Shown one piece after another: positions 5,249 through 14,100 of a stretch of 15,988 nucleotides of DNA. Position numbers and translations under genes: made by a program. Each line of letters starts with the position of its first letter. Position 1 is the first letter of the stretch. Source of the stretch: an uncultured Clostridia bacterium (GTDB lineage: Bacteria > Bacillota > Clostridia > UMGS1810); the NCBI GenBank assembly GCA_905210855.1, contig CAJLYL010000031.1, positions 1-15,988 of the forward strand. Reading direction: 5' to 3'. Below the pieces are notes generated by a model that ran no database searches, was not told where the DNA came from, and saw only the letters and a list, made by a program, of their open reading frames with translations.

Positions 5249-7144
5249 TCATTCTTTGGTTTCTGCATCGGCATCATCTGCCGCAGCATCGGTTGTTTCA
5301 ACAGTATTTTCAATTTCTGCTTTTTTTCCGTCTGTATCGCCGAAATAAATTTTTTCAAATTCCTCTCCGGAGATTTTTTCTTTCTCCATGAGCACCTTGG
5401 CAACACGGTCGAGGCGGTCGGCATTTTCGCTCAGCAGCTTAAGGCATTTTTCATAAGCTCCGTCGATAATTCCGCGTACCTCTTCGTCTATCTCTGCGGC
5501 AAACTCCTCGCTCAGATTTTTGCTCTGAACAAAATCTCTGCCTATGAACACCTCATCGTTGCTCGAGCCTAAGTGAATAGGGCCAATTCTGTCGCTCATA
5601 CCGAACTTGGTTACCATCTGACGGGCAATCTTGGTTGCGCGCTCAATGTCATTGGAGGCTCCCGTGCTTATGTCGTCAAGCTTGAGCTTCTCTGCGGCTC
5701 TGCCGCCAAGCAGTACTATAATGCCGTCTATCATGTCGCTCTTGGTCTCGTAATATTTGTCCTCTTTCGGCAGACTCATGGTGTATCCGCCCGCTCTGCC
5801 GCGCGGTATGATAGATATCTGATGAACAGGGTCCTGAGAGGGGAGAAGCTTTGTCACAATGGCGTGACCTGCCTCATGATAAGCCGTGAGCTTTCTCTCT
5901 TTCTCGCCCATGTTTCTGGTCTTTTTCTCTGTGCCGATAACAACCTTTATCATCGCGTCCTCAATCTCGGGCATCTCTATAAATGCCTTGGCGCGCCTTG
6001 CTGCAAGCAAAGCTGCCTCGTTGAGCAGGTTGGCAAGGTCTGCTCCCGTGAATCCTGCGGTTGATTTTGCAATGACAGAAAGGTCTACGCCGTTTGCAAG
6101 CGGTTTGTTGCGCGCGTGTACACGCAGTATAGCCTCTCTCGCTTTAAGGTCGGGCACATCCACAACAACCTGGCGGTCAAATCTGCCGGGACGCAGAAGT
6201 GCGCTGTCGAGTATATCGGGACGGTTGGTAGCCGCAATGACTATTACGCCCTGGTTTGCCGCAAATCCGTCCATCTCTACAAGCAGCTGATTAAGCGTCT
6301 GCTCTCTCTCGTCGTGACCGCCGCCCAAGCCTGCGCCTCTCTGACGTCCCACGGCGTCTATCTCGTCTATGAATATAATGCTCGGCGCAGCCTTCTTTGC
6401 CTGTTCAAACAAATCACGCACACGCGACGCACCCACGCCGACAAACATCTCCACAAAATCTGAACCGCTGATAGAGAAGAAGGGAACGCCTGCCTCACCG
6501 GCAACAGCCTTGGCAAGCAGCGTTTTACCTGTTCCCGGAGGGCCTACAAGCAGAACTCCGCGGGGTATCTTTGCGCCGAGCTTCTGGAATCTTGACGGGT
6601 CGCGCAGAAAATCGACAATCTCCTCAAGCTCGCCTTTTTCCACATCCGCTCCGGCAACATCGTTAAATGTAACCTTCTCTTTGTCGTTAATATGAATTTT
6701 TGCATTGCTCTTGCCGAAATTCATTGTGCCTTTTCCGCCTCCACCCTGGGTCTGACGGATAAAGTATATCATAAAAGCAATGGGTATTATCATCACAAGC
6801 AGCGTAGGCAAAAGCGAAAGCCACCATGGGGGCGTCTGCGGTTCCGGCGTCTTGTAGGTTATCGAGCCGTCCGCAATCTGTTTGTCAAGCGCCTCTCCTG
6901 CGTGATAGTAGAGTACCGTCATGGACGGCATGTAGCACTCCGATTTTGTGCCGTCCTTTTTTTCGACAACAGCTATGTTGTCGGTTATTTCAAGCGTAGC
7001 CACCTGCTCGTTGTTTATTGCATTTATGAGGTCTCCGAATTCCATTCGGGTAGGTTCTGCCGAATAGTTCAGGAGAAAATATATCACAAATATAACTGCA
7101 AGCAGCAGTGCATAAAAGCTGAAACCTTTTATGTATTTTTTCAA
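5249..7144 (-). CDS. ftsH: ATP-dependent zinc metalloprotease FtsH
   Basis: This 631-residue membrane-bound AAA+ protease forms hexamers that pull and degrade unneeded or damaged membrane and cytosolic proteins. Domain order: first membrane helix (about 8-27), external domain (28-106), second helix (about 108-130), AAA+ module (about 155-400) and M41 peptidase. Walker A is GPPGTGKT (201-208), Walker B IIFIDEID (256-263), and the second region of homology runs from ATNRPD (305-310) to RPGRFDR (318-324). The zinc site is HEAGH (423-427) with D499 as third ligand. The C-terminal tail is acidic (about 600-631), which is common. The start is TTG at 7144, because the following residues match the FtsH N-terminus and GAGGA/GGAGG sites lie 5-13 bases upstream. 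It is the last gene of the minus-strand operon, 30 bases after hpt. Confidence 0.98.
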   Translation of the reverse strand: MKKYIKGFSFYALLLAVIFVIYFLLNYSAEPTRMEFGDLINAINNEQVATLEITDNIAVVEKKDGTKSECYMPSMTVLYYHAGEALDKQIADGSITYKTPEPQTPPWWLSLLPTLLVMIIPIAFMIYFIRQTQGGGGKGTMNFGKSNAKIHINDKEKVTFNDVAGADVEKGELEEIVDFLRDPSRFQKLGAKIPRGVLLVGPPGTGKTLLAKAVAGEAGVPFFSISGSDFVEMFVGVGASRVRDLFEQAKKAAPSIIFIDEIDAVGRQRGAGLGGGHDEREQTLNQLLVEMDGFAANQGVIVIAATNRPDILDSALLRPGRFDRQVVVDVPDLKAREAILRVHARNKPLANGVDLSVIAKSTAGFTGADLANLLNEAALLAARRAKAFIEMPEIEDAMIKVVIGTEKKTRNMGEKERKLTAYHEAGHAIVTKLLPSQDPVHQISIIPRGRAGGYTMSLPKEDKYYETKSDMIDGIIVLLGGRAAEKLKLDDISTGASNDIERATKIARQMVTKFGMSDRIGPIHLGSSNDEVFIGRDFVQSKNLSEEFAAEIDEEVRGIIDGAYEKCLKLLSENADRLDRVAKVLMEKEKISGEEFEKIYFGDTDGKKAEIENTVETTDAAADDADAETKE

Positions 7145-7174
7145 AACTTCCTCGCCTCCGGTTTTTTATAAATG

Positions 7175-7726
7175 TCAGGAATATATATCTGATTTGAGAA
7201 TTCCTATGTACGGGAGATTTCTGAATTGCTGAGCATAATCGAGTCCGTAGCCGACTATAAAATATTCCTTTTCCATGGTGAAGCCGACATATGATGCGCT
7301 TACGTCGTGCTCGCGTCTCTGCGGCTTGTCAATCAGCGTACACACCTTAATCGACCTTGGATTCATGGCGCCGAGGTGCTTAAGCAGATGAGTCATGGTA
7401 AAGCCGGTGTCGAGGATGTCCTCCACAATCACCACATCCTTGCCCTCTATGTCAAGGCTGAGCCCTTTTTTTACAAGGAAATTGCCGCTCGTTGTGGAGC
7501 CGTCGCCATAAGTTGACACCTGCATAAAATCTATTCTGCAATCGGCGGTAATATTCTTTAATAAATCAGCGGTAAACATGAACGCGCCGTTGAGTATGGA
7601 AATAAAGGTTATCTCCTTGCCGGCGTAATCACGCGATATTTCCTCGGCGAGTTCCTTGCATCTTTGAGCGATTTCCTCCTTTGAATAAAGAATCTTTTCG
7701 CATACTTCAGTATTGGAATTAGTCAT
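7175..7726 (-). CDS. hpt: Hypoxanthine phosphoribosyltransferase
   Basis: This 183-residue cytosolic enzyme joins hypoxanthine (and usually guanine) to PRPP to make IMP/GMP in purine salvage. The PRPP-binding motif VVIVEDILDTGFT is at 98-110, with the acidic pair E102-D103. The flexible loop is STYGDGSTTSG (71-81), the purine contact region starts at LIDKP (131-135), and VGYGLDY (158-164) is conserved. The ATG at 7726 follows TGGAGGG (7731-7737). The start overlaps the end of tilS by 8 bases, so the two are likely translationally coupled. The order tilS-hpt-ftsH is classical for Firmicutes. In several Firmicutes Hpt activity is inhibited by (p)ppGpp; no proof of that can be read here. Confidence 0.97.
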   Translation of the reverse strand: MTNSNTEVCEKILYSKEEIAQRCKELAEEISRDYAGKEITFISILNGAFMFTADLLKNITADCRIDFMQVSTYGDGSTTSGNFLVKKGLSLDIEGKDVVIVEDILDTGFTMTHLLKHLGAMNPRSIKVCTLIDKPQRREHDVSASYVGFTMEKEYFIVGYGLDYAQQFRNLPYIGILKSDIYS

Positions 7727-9113
7727 TTGTCCCTCCAGAAATAGATATTTTGAGTATATTTTTTGTTTTATCAGTAACGATAAAATCCGCTCCGACCCTC
7801 ATTCCGAGTATGGCGGCGATTTTGTCGTCGGTGCATAAAAGAGGTATGCTGTTCCGCACGGCAGGCGGAAGCTTCGCGTCTATGAAGAATTTTTTCAGCT
7901 TTTTCTCACCTTTCATTCCGGAAGGGGAGAAGCTGTCGCCCTCACGCCTTGCGCGCAAGGTTATTCTGCCGCGCGCCAGCTTGTCATAATCTATATATAC
8001 ATATGAGCTGTCGCTTATATCATTGTTGCCTGTAATTTCACATTTTATACTGTATCCGCCCAAATTGAGCTCACAGGGAAATTTGCACAGCTGCACGGCA
8101 GCCGTGTTTTTTGAGCCGCCGATTTCCGATTCGGATTTGCGGCTGAACACGAGCTTGCCGTACTCGGTTCGCACGGTTATTCCGCAGCCGATATCAAAGC
8201 TTTTGCCCGTCCTTCCGGCTTCGTCGCACCTCAGAATCATGTCGATGTGCTTCTGCTCAATGTCATTTTTGTCACCCTTGAGTAAAAAAACAGTATATAG
8301 TATTATACGCTTTTTTATGCAATTATGCAAGCCTTTACCGCCAAAATTAACAATTATGTCACAATTGTTTTTCGCTATGCAGTCATTATACAGTTCTTTT
8401 GCATAATCATTTATAAAATCATCATCGCAGGCTATGTTTTTTGAATCGTTGAATATGGTAGACACAACCGACGGATTGATTCTTTTCAGCAGCGGCATTA
8501 CTTCGTTTCTGATTATGTTGCGCGTGTACGCATCGCTTTCGTTGGTGCTGTCCTGCATGAAGGGTATGTTTTTTTCTCCGAGATATTTTTCAATATCCTC
8601 TCTTGACGTCTCTATGAGCGGCCGAACCACACTGCCGTTGATCGGCGCAATTCCGCGCAGCCCGTTGAGCGAACAGCCGCGCACAAGCTTCATGATGACC
8701 GTCTCCGCGCTGTCGTTTTTGTTGTGCGCCACGGCGATTTTATCTGCCGAGATTTTCTCTTTCAGCTCGTGAAATATCTTGTATCGCAGCTTTCTGCCTG
8801 CGAGTTCCTCCGAAATCTTTTCATCTTTGGCTATCTGCGGTATATTTACCCTTTCGCAGAAGAATTCCGCGCCCAGCTCGGCGCAGATTTTTTTGCAGTA
8901 TTCCTCATCTCTGTCCGCCTCCGCACCGCGTATGCCGTGATTAACGTGGATTGCCGCAAGTGAGAGCGAAAGGGGAGAGCGAAGTATGCTCAGTGCGCAC
9001 AGCAGCGACACGGAATCCGCGCCGCCGGATAGCGCCACAAGGATTTTTTCTCCGCTTTTTATCATATTATATTTTTTGATTGTGCAAAGCACATTTTTTT
9101 CAAAATCAAACAT
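7719..9113 (-). CDS. tilS: tRNA(Ile) lysidine synthase
   Basis: This 464-residue enzyme attaches lysine to C34 of the CAU-anticodon tRNA-Ile using ATP, changing its reading from AUG to AUA and its charging from Met to Ile; it is essential in most bacteria. The N-type ATP pyrophosphatase motif SGGADS is at 29-34, IHVNHGIRG follows, and the AHNKNDSAETV segment fits the family's second nucleotide-site motif. The C-terminal TilS domain (about 386-456) contains RREGDSFSPSGMKGEKKLKK and the FFIDAKLP stretch. The ATG at 9113 shares one base with the dnaB stop (TAATG), and AAGGTG (9122-9127) inside dnaB is the ribosome-binding site. The length is normal for Firmicutes. Confidence 0.96.
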   Translation of the reverse strand: MFDFEKNVLCTIKKYNMIKSGEKILVALSGGADSVSLLCALSILRSPLSLSLAAIHVNHGIRGAEADRDEEYCKKICAELGAEFFCERVNIPQIAKDEKISEELAGRKLRYKIFHELKEKISADKIAVAHNKNDSAETVIMKLVRGCSLNGLRGIAPINGSVVRPLIETSREDIEKYLGEKNIPFMQDSTNESDAYTRNIIRNEVMPLLKRINPSVVSTIFNDSKNIACDDDFINDYAKELYNDCIAKNNCDIIVNFGGKGLHNCIKKRIILYTVFLLKGDKNDIEQKHIDMILRCDEAGRTGKSFDIGCGITVRTEYGKLVFSRKSESEIGGSKNTAAVQLCKFPCELNLGGYSIKCEITGNNDISDSSYVYIDYDKLARGRITLRARREGDSFSPSGMKGEKKLKKFFIDAKLPPAVRNSIPLLCTDDKIAAILGMRVGADFIVTDKTKNILKISISGGTND

Positions 9114-10450
9114 TAATTCTGCACCTTTTTGGAAAGATTCATAAACTTGGTGTACTCGGGTCTCCAGCCGAGCTGTATGGTGTCCGTGCTGCCGTTACGG
9201 AATTTTGCTATGATACATTCGGCAATATTTTTGTTCTCGCTTTCTTCCTCGCCGTTTTTGTAGTAATCGTCTCTGTACAGAAACATTACCATATCGGCGT
9301 CCTGCTCTATGGAGCCCGAATCTCTCAAATCGCTGAGCACAGGGCGGTGCTGCTCTCTCTTTTCGCTTGCTCGGCTAAGCTGTGACAGCGTAATAACCGG
9401 CACATCAAGCTCCTTTGCAAGGATTTTTAGCAGACGGCTGTTTTCGCCGACCTCATTTTGTCTGCCGTCGCGCGTGTTTCCCTGAATAAGCTGAAGATAG
9501 TCGATAACAACCAGCCCGAGTTGGTCTTTCATCTTGAGCTTTTTGCATTTTCCCTTAATCTCGGAAACAGTTATGCCGGCGGTGTCGTCGATATATATCG
9601 GCGCCTTGGAAAGCTCGTTAATCGTCATTACAAGCTGGCGCATTTCGTCGCCGTTTATATCGGCTTTTTTCATCTTTTCGCTCGGGATAAGCGCCTCGGA
9701 GCAAAGTATTCTGTTGGCAAGCTGCTCCTTGCTCATCTCAAGACTGAATATCGCCACGGGGATGTTATATTTAACGGCGACATTTGTGGCTATGTTGAGC
9801 GCAAAACTCGTCTTGCCCATTGCCGGACGCGCCGCAATGAGCACAAGGTCGGACGGCTGAAAGCCGTTTATGTGGTTATCAAGGTCCGTAAATCCCGTCC
9901 GAACACCCGTGGAGCTGTTGTCGCTCTGAAGCATTTCCTCAAGCCTCGACAGGTTCTCGGCAAGAATCCCCTTGATGTGATACAAATCCGACATCTCTTT
10001 TTTCTGCATGATGTCGTATATCTTGGTTTCGGCGTTGTTCAGTATTATGTTGACGTCCTCGTTTGCGTTGTAGCTTGCATCCGAAATATCTCCGCAGGCT
10101 CTTATCAGCTTGCGCAGTATCGACATATCCTCAATTATTTTTATGTGATGCTTCAAATTGGACGTGGTGGTTACCATCAGCCGAATCTCGGTCAGGTATT
10201 CCACGCCGCCGGTGCTGTCGAACACGCCCTTAAGCTCATTTTTGAGCGTGATGATATCCACCGGCTGCGATTTATTCGACAGCTCTATTACCGCATTGTA
10301 TATCTGCTTGTGCTGCTCAAGATAAAAATCCTCTGTCCTTAGACTGCTCAGCACATCGGCAATGCACTCGTTATCGAATATTACAGAGCCGAGAACATAC
10401 TGCTCCGCTTCAATGCTGCATGGCATTGTTCTGACAATTTCGTTTGCCAC
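9113..10450 (-). CDS. dnaB: Replicative DNA helicase DnaB (DnaC in B. subtilis)
   Basis: This 445-residue hexameric helicase unwinds DNA 5' to 3' ahead of the replisome and recruits primase. The N-terminal DnaB domain spans about 10-110 (SIEAEQYVLGSVIFD), followed by a linker and a RecA-like ATPase (about 180-445). Walker A is ARPAMGKTS (207-215), then SLEMS (236-240), Walker B LVVIDYLQL (313-321), the DLRDSGSIEQDAD segment (374-386) and the arginine-finger region KFRNG near the C-terminus. The start is GTG at 10450: an in-frame TAA lies directly upstream, so no earlier start is possible, and GAGGAG is about 10 bases before it. That site overlaps the rplI stop. No intein is present at the Walker A loop, a frequent insertion point in this gene. 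Confidence 0.98.
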   Translation of the reverse strand: MANEIVRTMPCSIEAEQYVLGSVIFDNECIADVLSSLRTEDFYLEQHKQIYNAVIELSNKSQPVDIITLKNELKGVFDSTGGVEYLTEIRLMVTTTSNLKHHIKIIEDMSILRKLIRACGDISDASYNANEDVNIILNNAETKIYDIMQKKEMSDLYHIKGILAENLSRLEEMLQSDNSSTGVRTGFTDLDNHINGFQPSDLVLIAARPAMGKTSFALNIATNVAVKYNIPVAIFSLEMSKEQLANRILCSEALIPSEKMKKADINGDEMRQLVMTINELSKAPIYIDDTAGITVSEIKGKCKKLKMKDQLGLVVIDYLQLIQGNTRDGRQNEVGENSRLLKILAKELDVPVITLSQLSRASEKREQHRPVLSDLRDSGSIEQDADMVMFLYRDDYYKNGEEESENKNIAECIIAKFRNGSTDTIQLGWRPEYTKFMNLSKKVQN

Positions 10451-10464
10451 TTATAAAACACTCC

Positions 10465-10911
10465 TCATTCTTTGACTACGTTAACCTTTACCTTGCCGAC
10501 GATTGACGGATAAAGCTTGACGTCAACCTCCGTCACGCCGAATACCTTTATGCCGTCGGCCAAAACAAATTTTTTCTTGTCGATGTCTATGTTAAAATCG
10601 CTCTTAAGCTTGGCGCTTATTTCCTTGCTTGTTACCGAGCCGAAAAGTTTTTCACTCTCGCCGCCCTTTGCGCTTACGTTAACGGTGACGGATTCAAGCT
10701 GCTTTTTAACGGCGTTTGCGTGTTCAATCTCCTGCTCCTTTTTAAAGCTCTCGGATTGCTTTTTGCCCTTGAGGTCGTTGAGGTTTGCAGCCGTTGCTTC
10801 TATGGCGTAGCCCTTGGGGATAAGAAAATTCTTTGCGTAGCCGTCGCTTATGTTTTTTTCGTCTCCGGCTTTTCCCTGACCCTTAAAATCCTTTATAAAT
10901 ATTACTCTCAT
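10465..10911 (-). CDS. rplI: 50S ribosomal protein bL9
   Basis: This 148-residue protein has the full family length. The N-terminal rRNA-binding domain shows the bL9 signature GYAKNFLIPKGYA (24-36), followed by the long connecting helix (about 41-75) and a C-terminal domain (about 76-148). It sits at the base of the L1 stalk and helps keep the reading frame. An AGGAGG site (10920-10925) overlaps the gdpP stop codon and precedes the ATG at 10911. Placement between gdpP and dnaB is the usual Firmicutes order. Confidence 0.98.
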   Translation of the reverse strand: MRVIFIKDFKGQGKAGDEKNISDGYAKNFLIPKGYAIEATAANLNDLKGKKQSESFKKEQEIEHANAVKKQLESVTVNVSAKGGESEKLFGSVTSKEISAKLKSDFNIDIDKKKFVLADGIKVFGVTEVDVKLYPSIVGKVKVNVVKE

Positions 10912-10923
10912 GACTCATTCCTC

Positions 10924-12915
10924 CTAATTATTGTTGTCAAAATATTCGTCAATTGCCTTGTACAGCCTGTCCGACGCCTCAACGACGCCCACGCCCTTAA
11001 GCTGCGCTCCGGCTATGGTCATGTGACCGCCGCCGCCGAGCTTTTCGAGTATCACCTGCACATTTATATCACCAAGCGACCTGCCGCTGATAATCGTTGT
11101 GTCGCCCATATCGCAGAGCACGAAGGATGTGTTCACATTTGATATGTTGAGCAGCTCGTCCGTTGCCTGAGCCACTATGGTGGGCATATCCTTATCGTTT
11201 TTCTCGCACGCGGCAATGGCTATCATTCCGCGGATGATGGTGGCGTTTTCTATGATGCTGAGCCGTTTTTTAAACGTGTTCATGTCCACCTGGAACAGCT
11301 TTTTAATTTTTATCGAATCCACGCCGCATCTGCGCAGGTAAGACGCCGCCTCAAAGGTGCGCACACCGGTTTTGAACGCAAACGACTTTGTATCCATGTA
11401 TATGCCGGCATAAAGCGCCTCCGCCTCGTGCTGATTCAGTCTGATGTTGGAATCGATGTACTGCACCACCTCCGTTACAAGCTCGCTTGCAGAGGAAGCG
11501 TAGGGCTCGTGGTAGAGTATTATCGGGTTTTCTATAAAATCCGTGCTGCGCCTGTGGTGGTCTATAACCACAACGCGCTTGCAGAGCTTAAGCAGTTCCG
11601 GCTCCTCCACAAGGGATTTTTTATGGGTGTCCACCACGAAGAGCAGGGAAGAGCGCTCCGCCATATCGAGGGCATTCGCCTTTGATATAAACACGCCCCG
11701 ATACTCCGATTCGATGGATTTTATAAACTTTGCCACGGTCTGATTCTCGCGGTCTATTATTATATAGGCGTTTTTGCCGAGAGCCTTGACCGCGCGGTAA
11801 ATGCCGAGGGCAGAGCCGAGCACATCGACATCGGCGCGTGCATGACCCATCACAAACACGCTCTCCGTATCGTTGAGCAGCTCCCTTATTGCATAGGCAA
11901 CCACACGCGATTTAACCCTTGTCCGCTTTTCGTATCCGCTCGATTTGCCGCCGTAGAAATGATATTGCTCGGCGTCCTTGATGATAGCCTGGTCGCCGCC
12001 GCGTCCGAATGCCATATCGAGAGCTGAGAAGGAATAAGCCTCATTCGCCGCCATGGTGTCGCCGCCTACTCCCACGCCTATGCTGAGAGTGGGGGATATG
12101 GTGTTGCCGACGTGAATCTCCTTAATTTCGTCCAGAATTCTGAATTTACTCTCGGTGTACTGGTCAAGATACTGCTTTTGAAAATAGAAGAAAAATCTGT
12201 CCTTTTCATATTTTCGCAAAATTCCGTTTGCACTCTCGGCAAACTTTTGCAGTTTTTCCTCAATCGTAGCCGTAAGCTTGGGCTTGTCCTGATTCGGAGT
12301 GTCCTGAACGACCTCTTCGTAGTTATCCACAACTATAATGCAGCTCACAAACTGCTCGTTTGCGTATGTTCTTTTCAGCTTTTCGTGCTCCGTGATGTCC
12401 TCCCAGTACAGCACCACGTAATAATCGTTGTTCTTATCGTCAGAGCTAAGTACGGATATATTTCCGAATACATGATAGTATCTGTCATTGTGGAACAAAT
12501 CCATGGAGACGGCGTTTCCGTCGCAACTGAGCGCGTCTGTATTAAGCTCGGGGATATATTCGTCAATCCGAAGATTGTACACATAGTCCGTGCCTATCAT
12601 TTGCAGAAAGGATTTGTTGTTCCAGATAATCTTTCCGCTCGGCTCGAGAATAACCACAGGCAGCGGAAATTTTTCAAGAGGTTCGTTTTCGGGGCTCTCG
12701 CCGTTGTAAGCCAGCGAATGTACATATCTTATGAGCTTCTTTTTCTTTTTGTAGTTATTGAAATAGTACACAAAAGCAAAGAATATCAGCACGGCATATT
12801 CCACAGCTGCAACTACGGGGTCATACAAAAGCGACACCGTTGAAAAAATAAGTAATATCCATAAATAGTAATTAACGCTGCGGCATATTAATTTCAAGAA
12901 TTTATTTTTGCTCAT
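10924..12915 (-). CDS. gdpP: Cyclic di-AMP phosphodiesterase GdpP (YybT)
   Basis: This 663-residue membrane enzyme hydrolyses c-di-AMP to pApA, a signal that controls potassium and osmotic balance, cell-wall state and beta-lactam tolerance. Layout: two membrane helices (about 16-52), a PAS-like domain (about 80-180), a degenerate GGDEF domain (about 185-320, ending in the family block ALDMAFGRGGDQA, 298-310), and DHH/DHHA1 catalytic domains (about 350-660). Metal-binding residues appear in GHARADVD (357-364: H358, D362, D364), D429 (VVDTH), DHH (452-454) and D508. GGGGH near the C-terminus marks DHHA1. The start is ATG at 12915; AAGGTGA overlaps the stop of the preceding gene, four bases away, so translation is probably coupled. 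Confidence 0.97.
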   Translation of the reverse strand: MSKNKFLKLICRSVNYYLWILLIFSTVSLLYDPVVAAVEYAVLIFFAFVYYFNNYKKKKKLIRYVHSLAYNGESPENEPLEKFPLPVVILEPSGKIIWNNKSFLQMIGTDYVYNLRIDEYIPELNTDALSCDGNAVSMDLFHNDRYYHVFGNISVLSSDDKNNDYYVVLYWEDITEHEKLKRTYANEQFVSCIIVVDNYEEVVQDTPNQDKPKLTATIEEKLQKFAESANGILRKYEKDRFFFYFQKQYLDQYTESKFRILDEIKEIHVGNTISPTLSIGVGVGGDTMAANEAYSFSALDMAFGRGGDQAIIKDAEQYHFYGGKSSGYEKRTRVKSRVVAYAIRELLNDTESVFVMGHARADVDVLGSALGIYRAVKALGKNAYIIIDRENQTVAKFIKSIESEYRGVFISKANALDMAERSSLLFVVDTHKKSLVEEPELLKLCKRVVVIDHHRRSTDFIENPIILYHEPYASSASELVTEVVQYIDSNIRLNQHEAEALYAGIYMDTKSFAFKTGVRTFEAASYLRRCGVDSIKIKKLFQVDMNTFKKRLSIIENATIIRGMIAIAACEKNDKDMPTIVAQATDELLNISNVNTSFVLCDMGDTTIISGRSLGDINVQVILEKLGGGGHMTIAGAQLKGVGVVEASDRLYKAIDEYFDNNN

Positions 12916-12919
12916 TTTT

Positions 12920-13927
12920 TCACCTTGCCTTCTTTATCTGTCTGAAATTCCGCCCGGAATCTATTATACCTAACAGAAACAACACCGTCATGCCGTTGAA
13001 CATCGGCAGGGTGACGACGGTTAAAAACGCGACCACGCCGACGGCGGCGGTTATCAAAAGCGACAGCGGCCGGTTGCCGGTGCGTGCCGACGCCGCAAAA
13101 TTGATTACGGCAAGCCCGTCCGCAAAATACAGGAAAACCGCAACGGCAAGAAAATTGTATATGCCTGCCGTGAGGTACATATTTTCGGAAAACAGAGCTA
13201 TAATCAGCAGAGCGAGCGATATTTTACTCAGGGTTCCGTCTATGTGAAACTGCGAAAAATATCCTATGTCGGGCTTCTTGACGGGGGCATACACTCCGAG
13301 CAATCCGCGCGACACCGTCATGACAAAATAAGCGCAGAGCATGGATGACGCAATGAGCATCGAAGGTATCATCATTATGATGACCTGCTTTGCGGTTGAC
13401 AGCAGCTGATTAAGCGCGGCGGCGTTTATTCCGAGCACTGCCGAATCAGACGACAGCAAAGCTGAATACTGACCTATTATGTCCGAAAACACAGCTTCAA
13501 GCTGCGCGTACATATCCGTTTTATCACAAAAGCGTATTTTTGCCATTGACAATAGCAGCACAAGGATGTTTGCTGCCGTAGCAAACGCCGCCGTTTCAAG
13601 TGCGGATGTTTTTTTTCTCTTGAAGCACAGCGACACCGTCAACGCAGGCAGATATATGTTCAGCATAGCAATCAGCGCGCTTATAAAGGCGTCAGCCGTT
13701 ACGGTGCTTCCGTGCAAAAGGAAGGCGGCGGCAAAGCATACGCAGCCGTATATTGCATAGACGACGGCTCTCACTGACCGCACCGCCGCAAGCACGGAGG
13801 CGGCAACGGACGACGACAGCAGCACAATCAGCACCGACGCAGAATCGGCGGACGCGCTGATGTAGCTGATTGCCGTAAGTATTATAATATTTATTATATC
13901 AAAGAAAATCCCTTGCTTTTTCTCCAT
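12920..13927 (-). CDS. YybS-like DUF2232 membrane protein
   Basis: This 335-residue protein is mostly hydrophobic, with about eight likely membrane segments and no catalytic motif I can see. It is assigned to the YybS/DUF2232 family from its size, its topology and its place directly upstream of gdpP-rplI-dnaB, where B. subtilis has yybS. The function of the family is unknown. Tight coupling to gdpP suggests a shared membrane role, but that is inference. A distant resemblance of the family to ECF transporter S components has been noted in general; nothing here proves transport. The ATG at 13927 has TGAGGT (13932-13937) four bases upstream. It is the first gene of the minus-strand operon. Confidence 0.83.
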   Translation of the reverse strand: MEKKQGIFFDIINIIILTAISYISASADSASVLIVLLSSSVAASVLAAVRSVRAVVYAIYGCVCFAAAFLLHGSTVTADAFISALIAMLNIYLPALTVSLCFKRKKTSALETAAFATAANILVLLLSMAKIRFCDKTDMYAQLEAVFSDIIGQYSALLSSDSAVLGINAAALNQLLSTAKQVIIMMIPSMLIASSMLCAYFVMTVSRGLLGVYAPVKKPDIGYFSQFHIDGTLSKISLALLIIALFSENMYLTAGIYNFLAVAVFLYFADGLAVINFAASARTGNRPLSLLITAAVGVVAFLTVVTLPMFNGMTVLFLLGIIDSGRNFRQIKKAR

Positions 13928-13967
13928 AAAAACCTCACTAATGCACCTATCATATCATATTTAATAT

Positions 13968-13996
13968 ATTATAGCACTTTCGCATTTTATTTACAA
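13968..13996 (-). promoter_or_regulatory. Promoter of the yybS-gdpP-rplI-dnaB-tilS-hpt-ftsH operon
   Basis: On the minus strand TTGTAA (13996-13991) and TATAAT (13973-13968) are 17 bases apart. The predicted start near 13961 leaves a leader of about 34 bases before the first gene. It is the only good sigma-A match I found for the operon and diverges from the lepA promoter. Confidence 0.7.
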
Positions 13997-14038
13997 TACC
14001 TTTACAGCAAATAATTGCAACAAAATTTTATATTGTTA

Positions 14039-14067
14039 TTGTAAATTTCAATAATCTGTGTTAAAAT
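14039..14067 (+). promoter_or_regulatory. Sigma-A promoter of lepA, extended -10
   Basis: TTGTAA (14039-14044) and TAAAAT (14062-14067) are 17 bases apart, with a TG at 14059-14060 one base before the -10, the extended -10 form. The predicted start is near 14074, giving a leader of about 27 bases that contains the AAGGAG site (14088-14093). Confidence 0.72.
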
Positions 14068-14100
14068 AAACTTACATACAAAGTTTTAAGGAGTCAAACT

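Noticed and set aside
9458..10342. Open frame of 294 codons on the plus strand
   Set aside because: It lies entirely opposite dnaB, whose motifs are complete, has no ribosome-binding site, and its composition is that of an antisense shadow.
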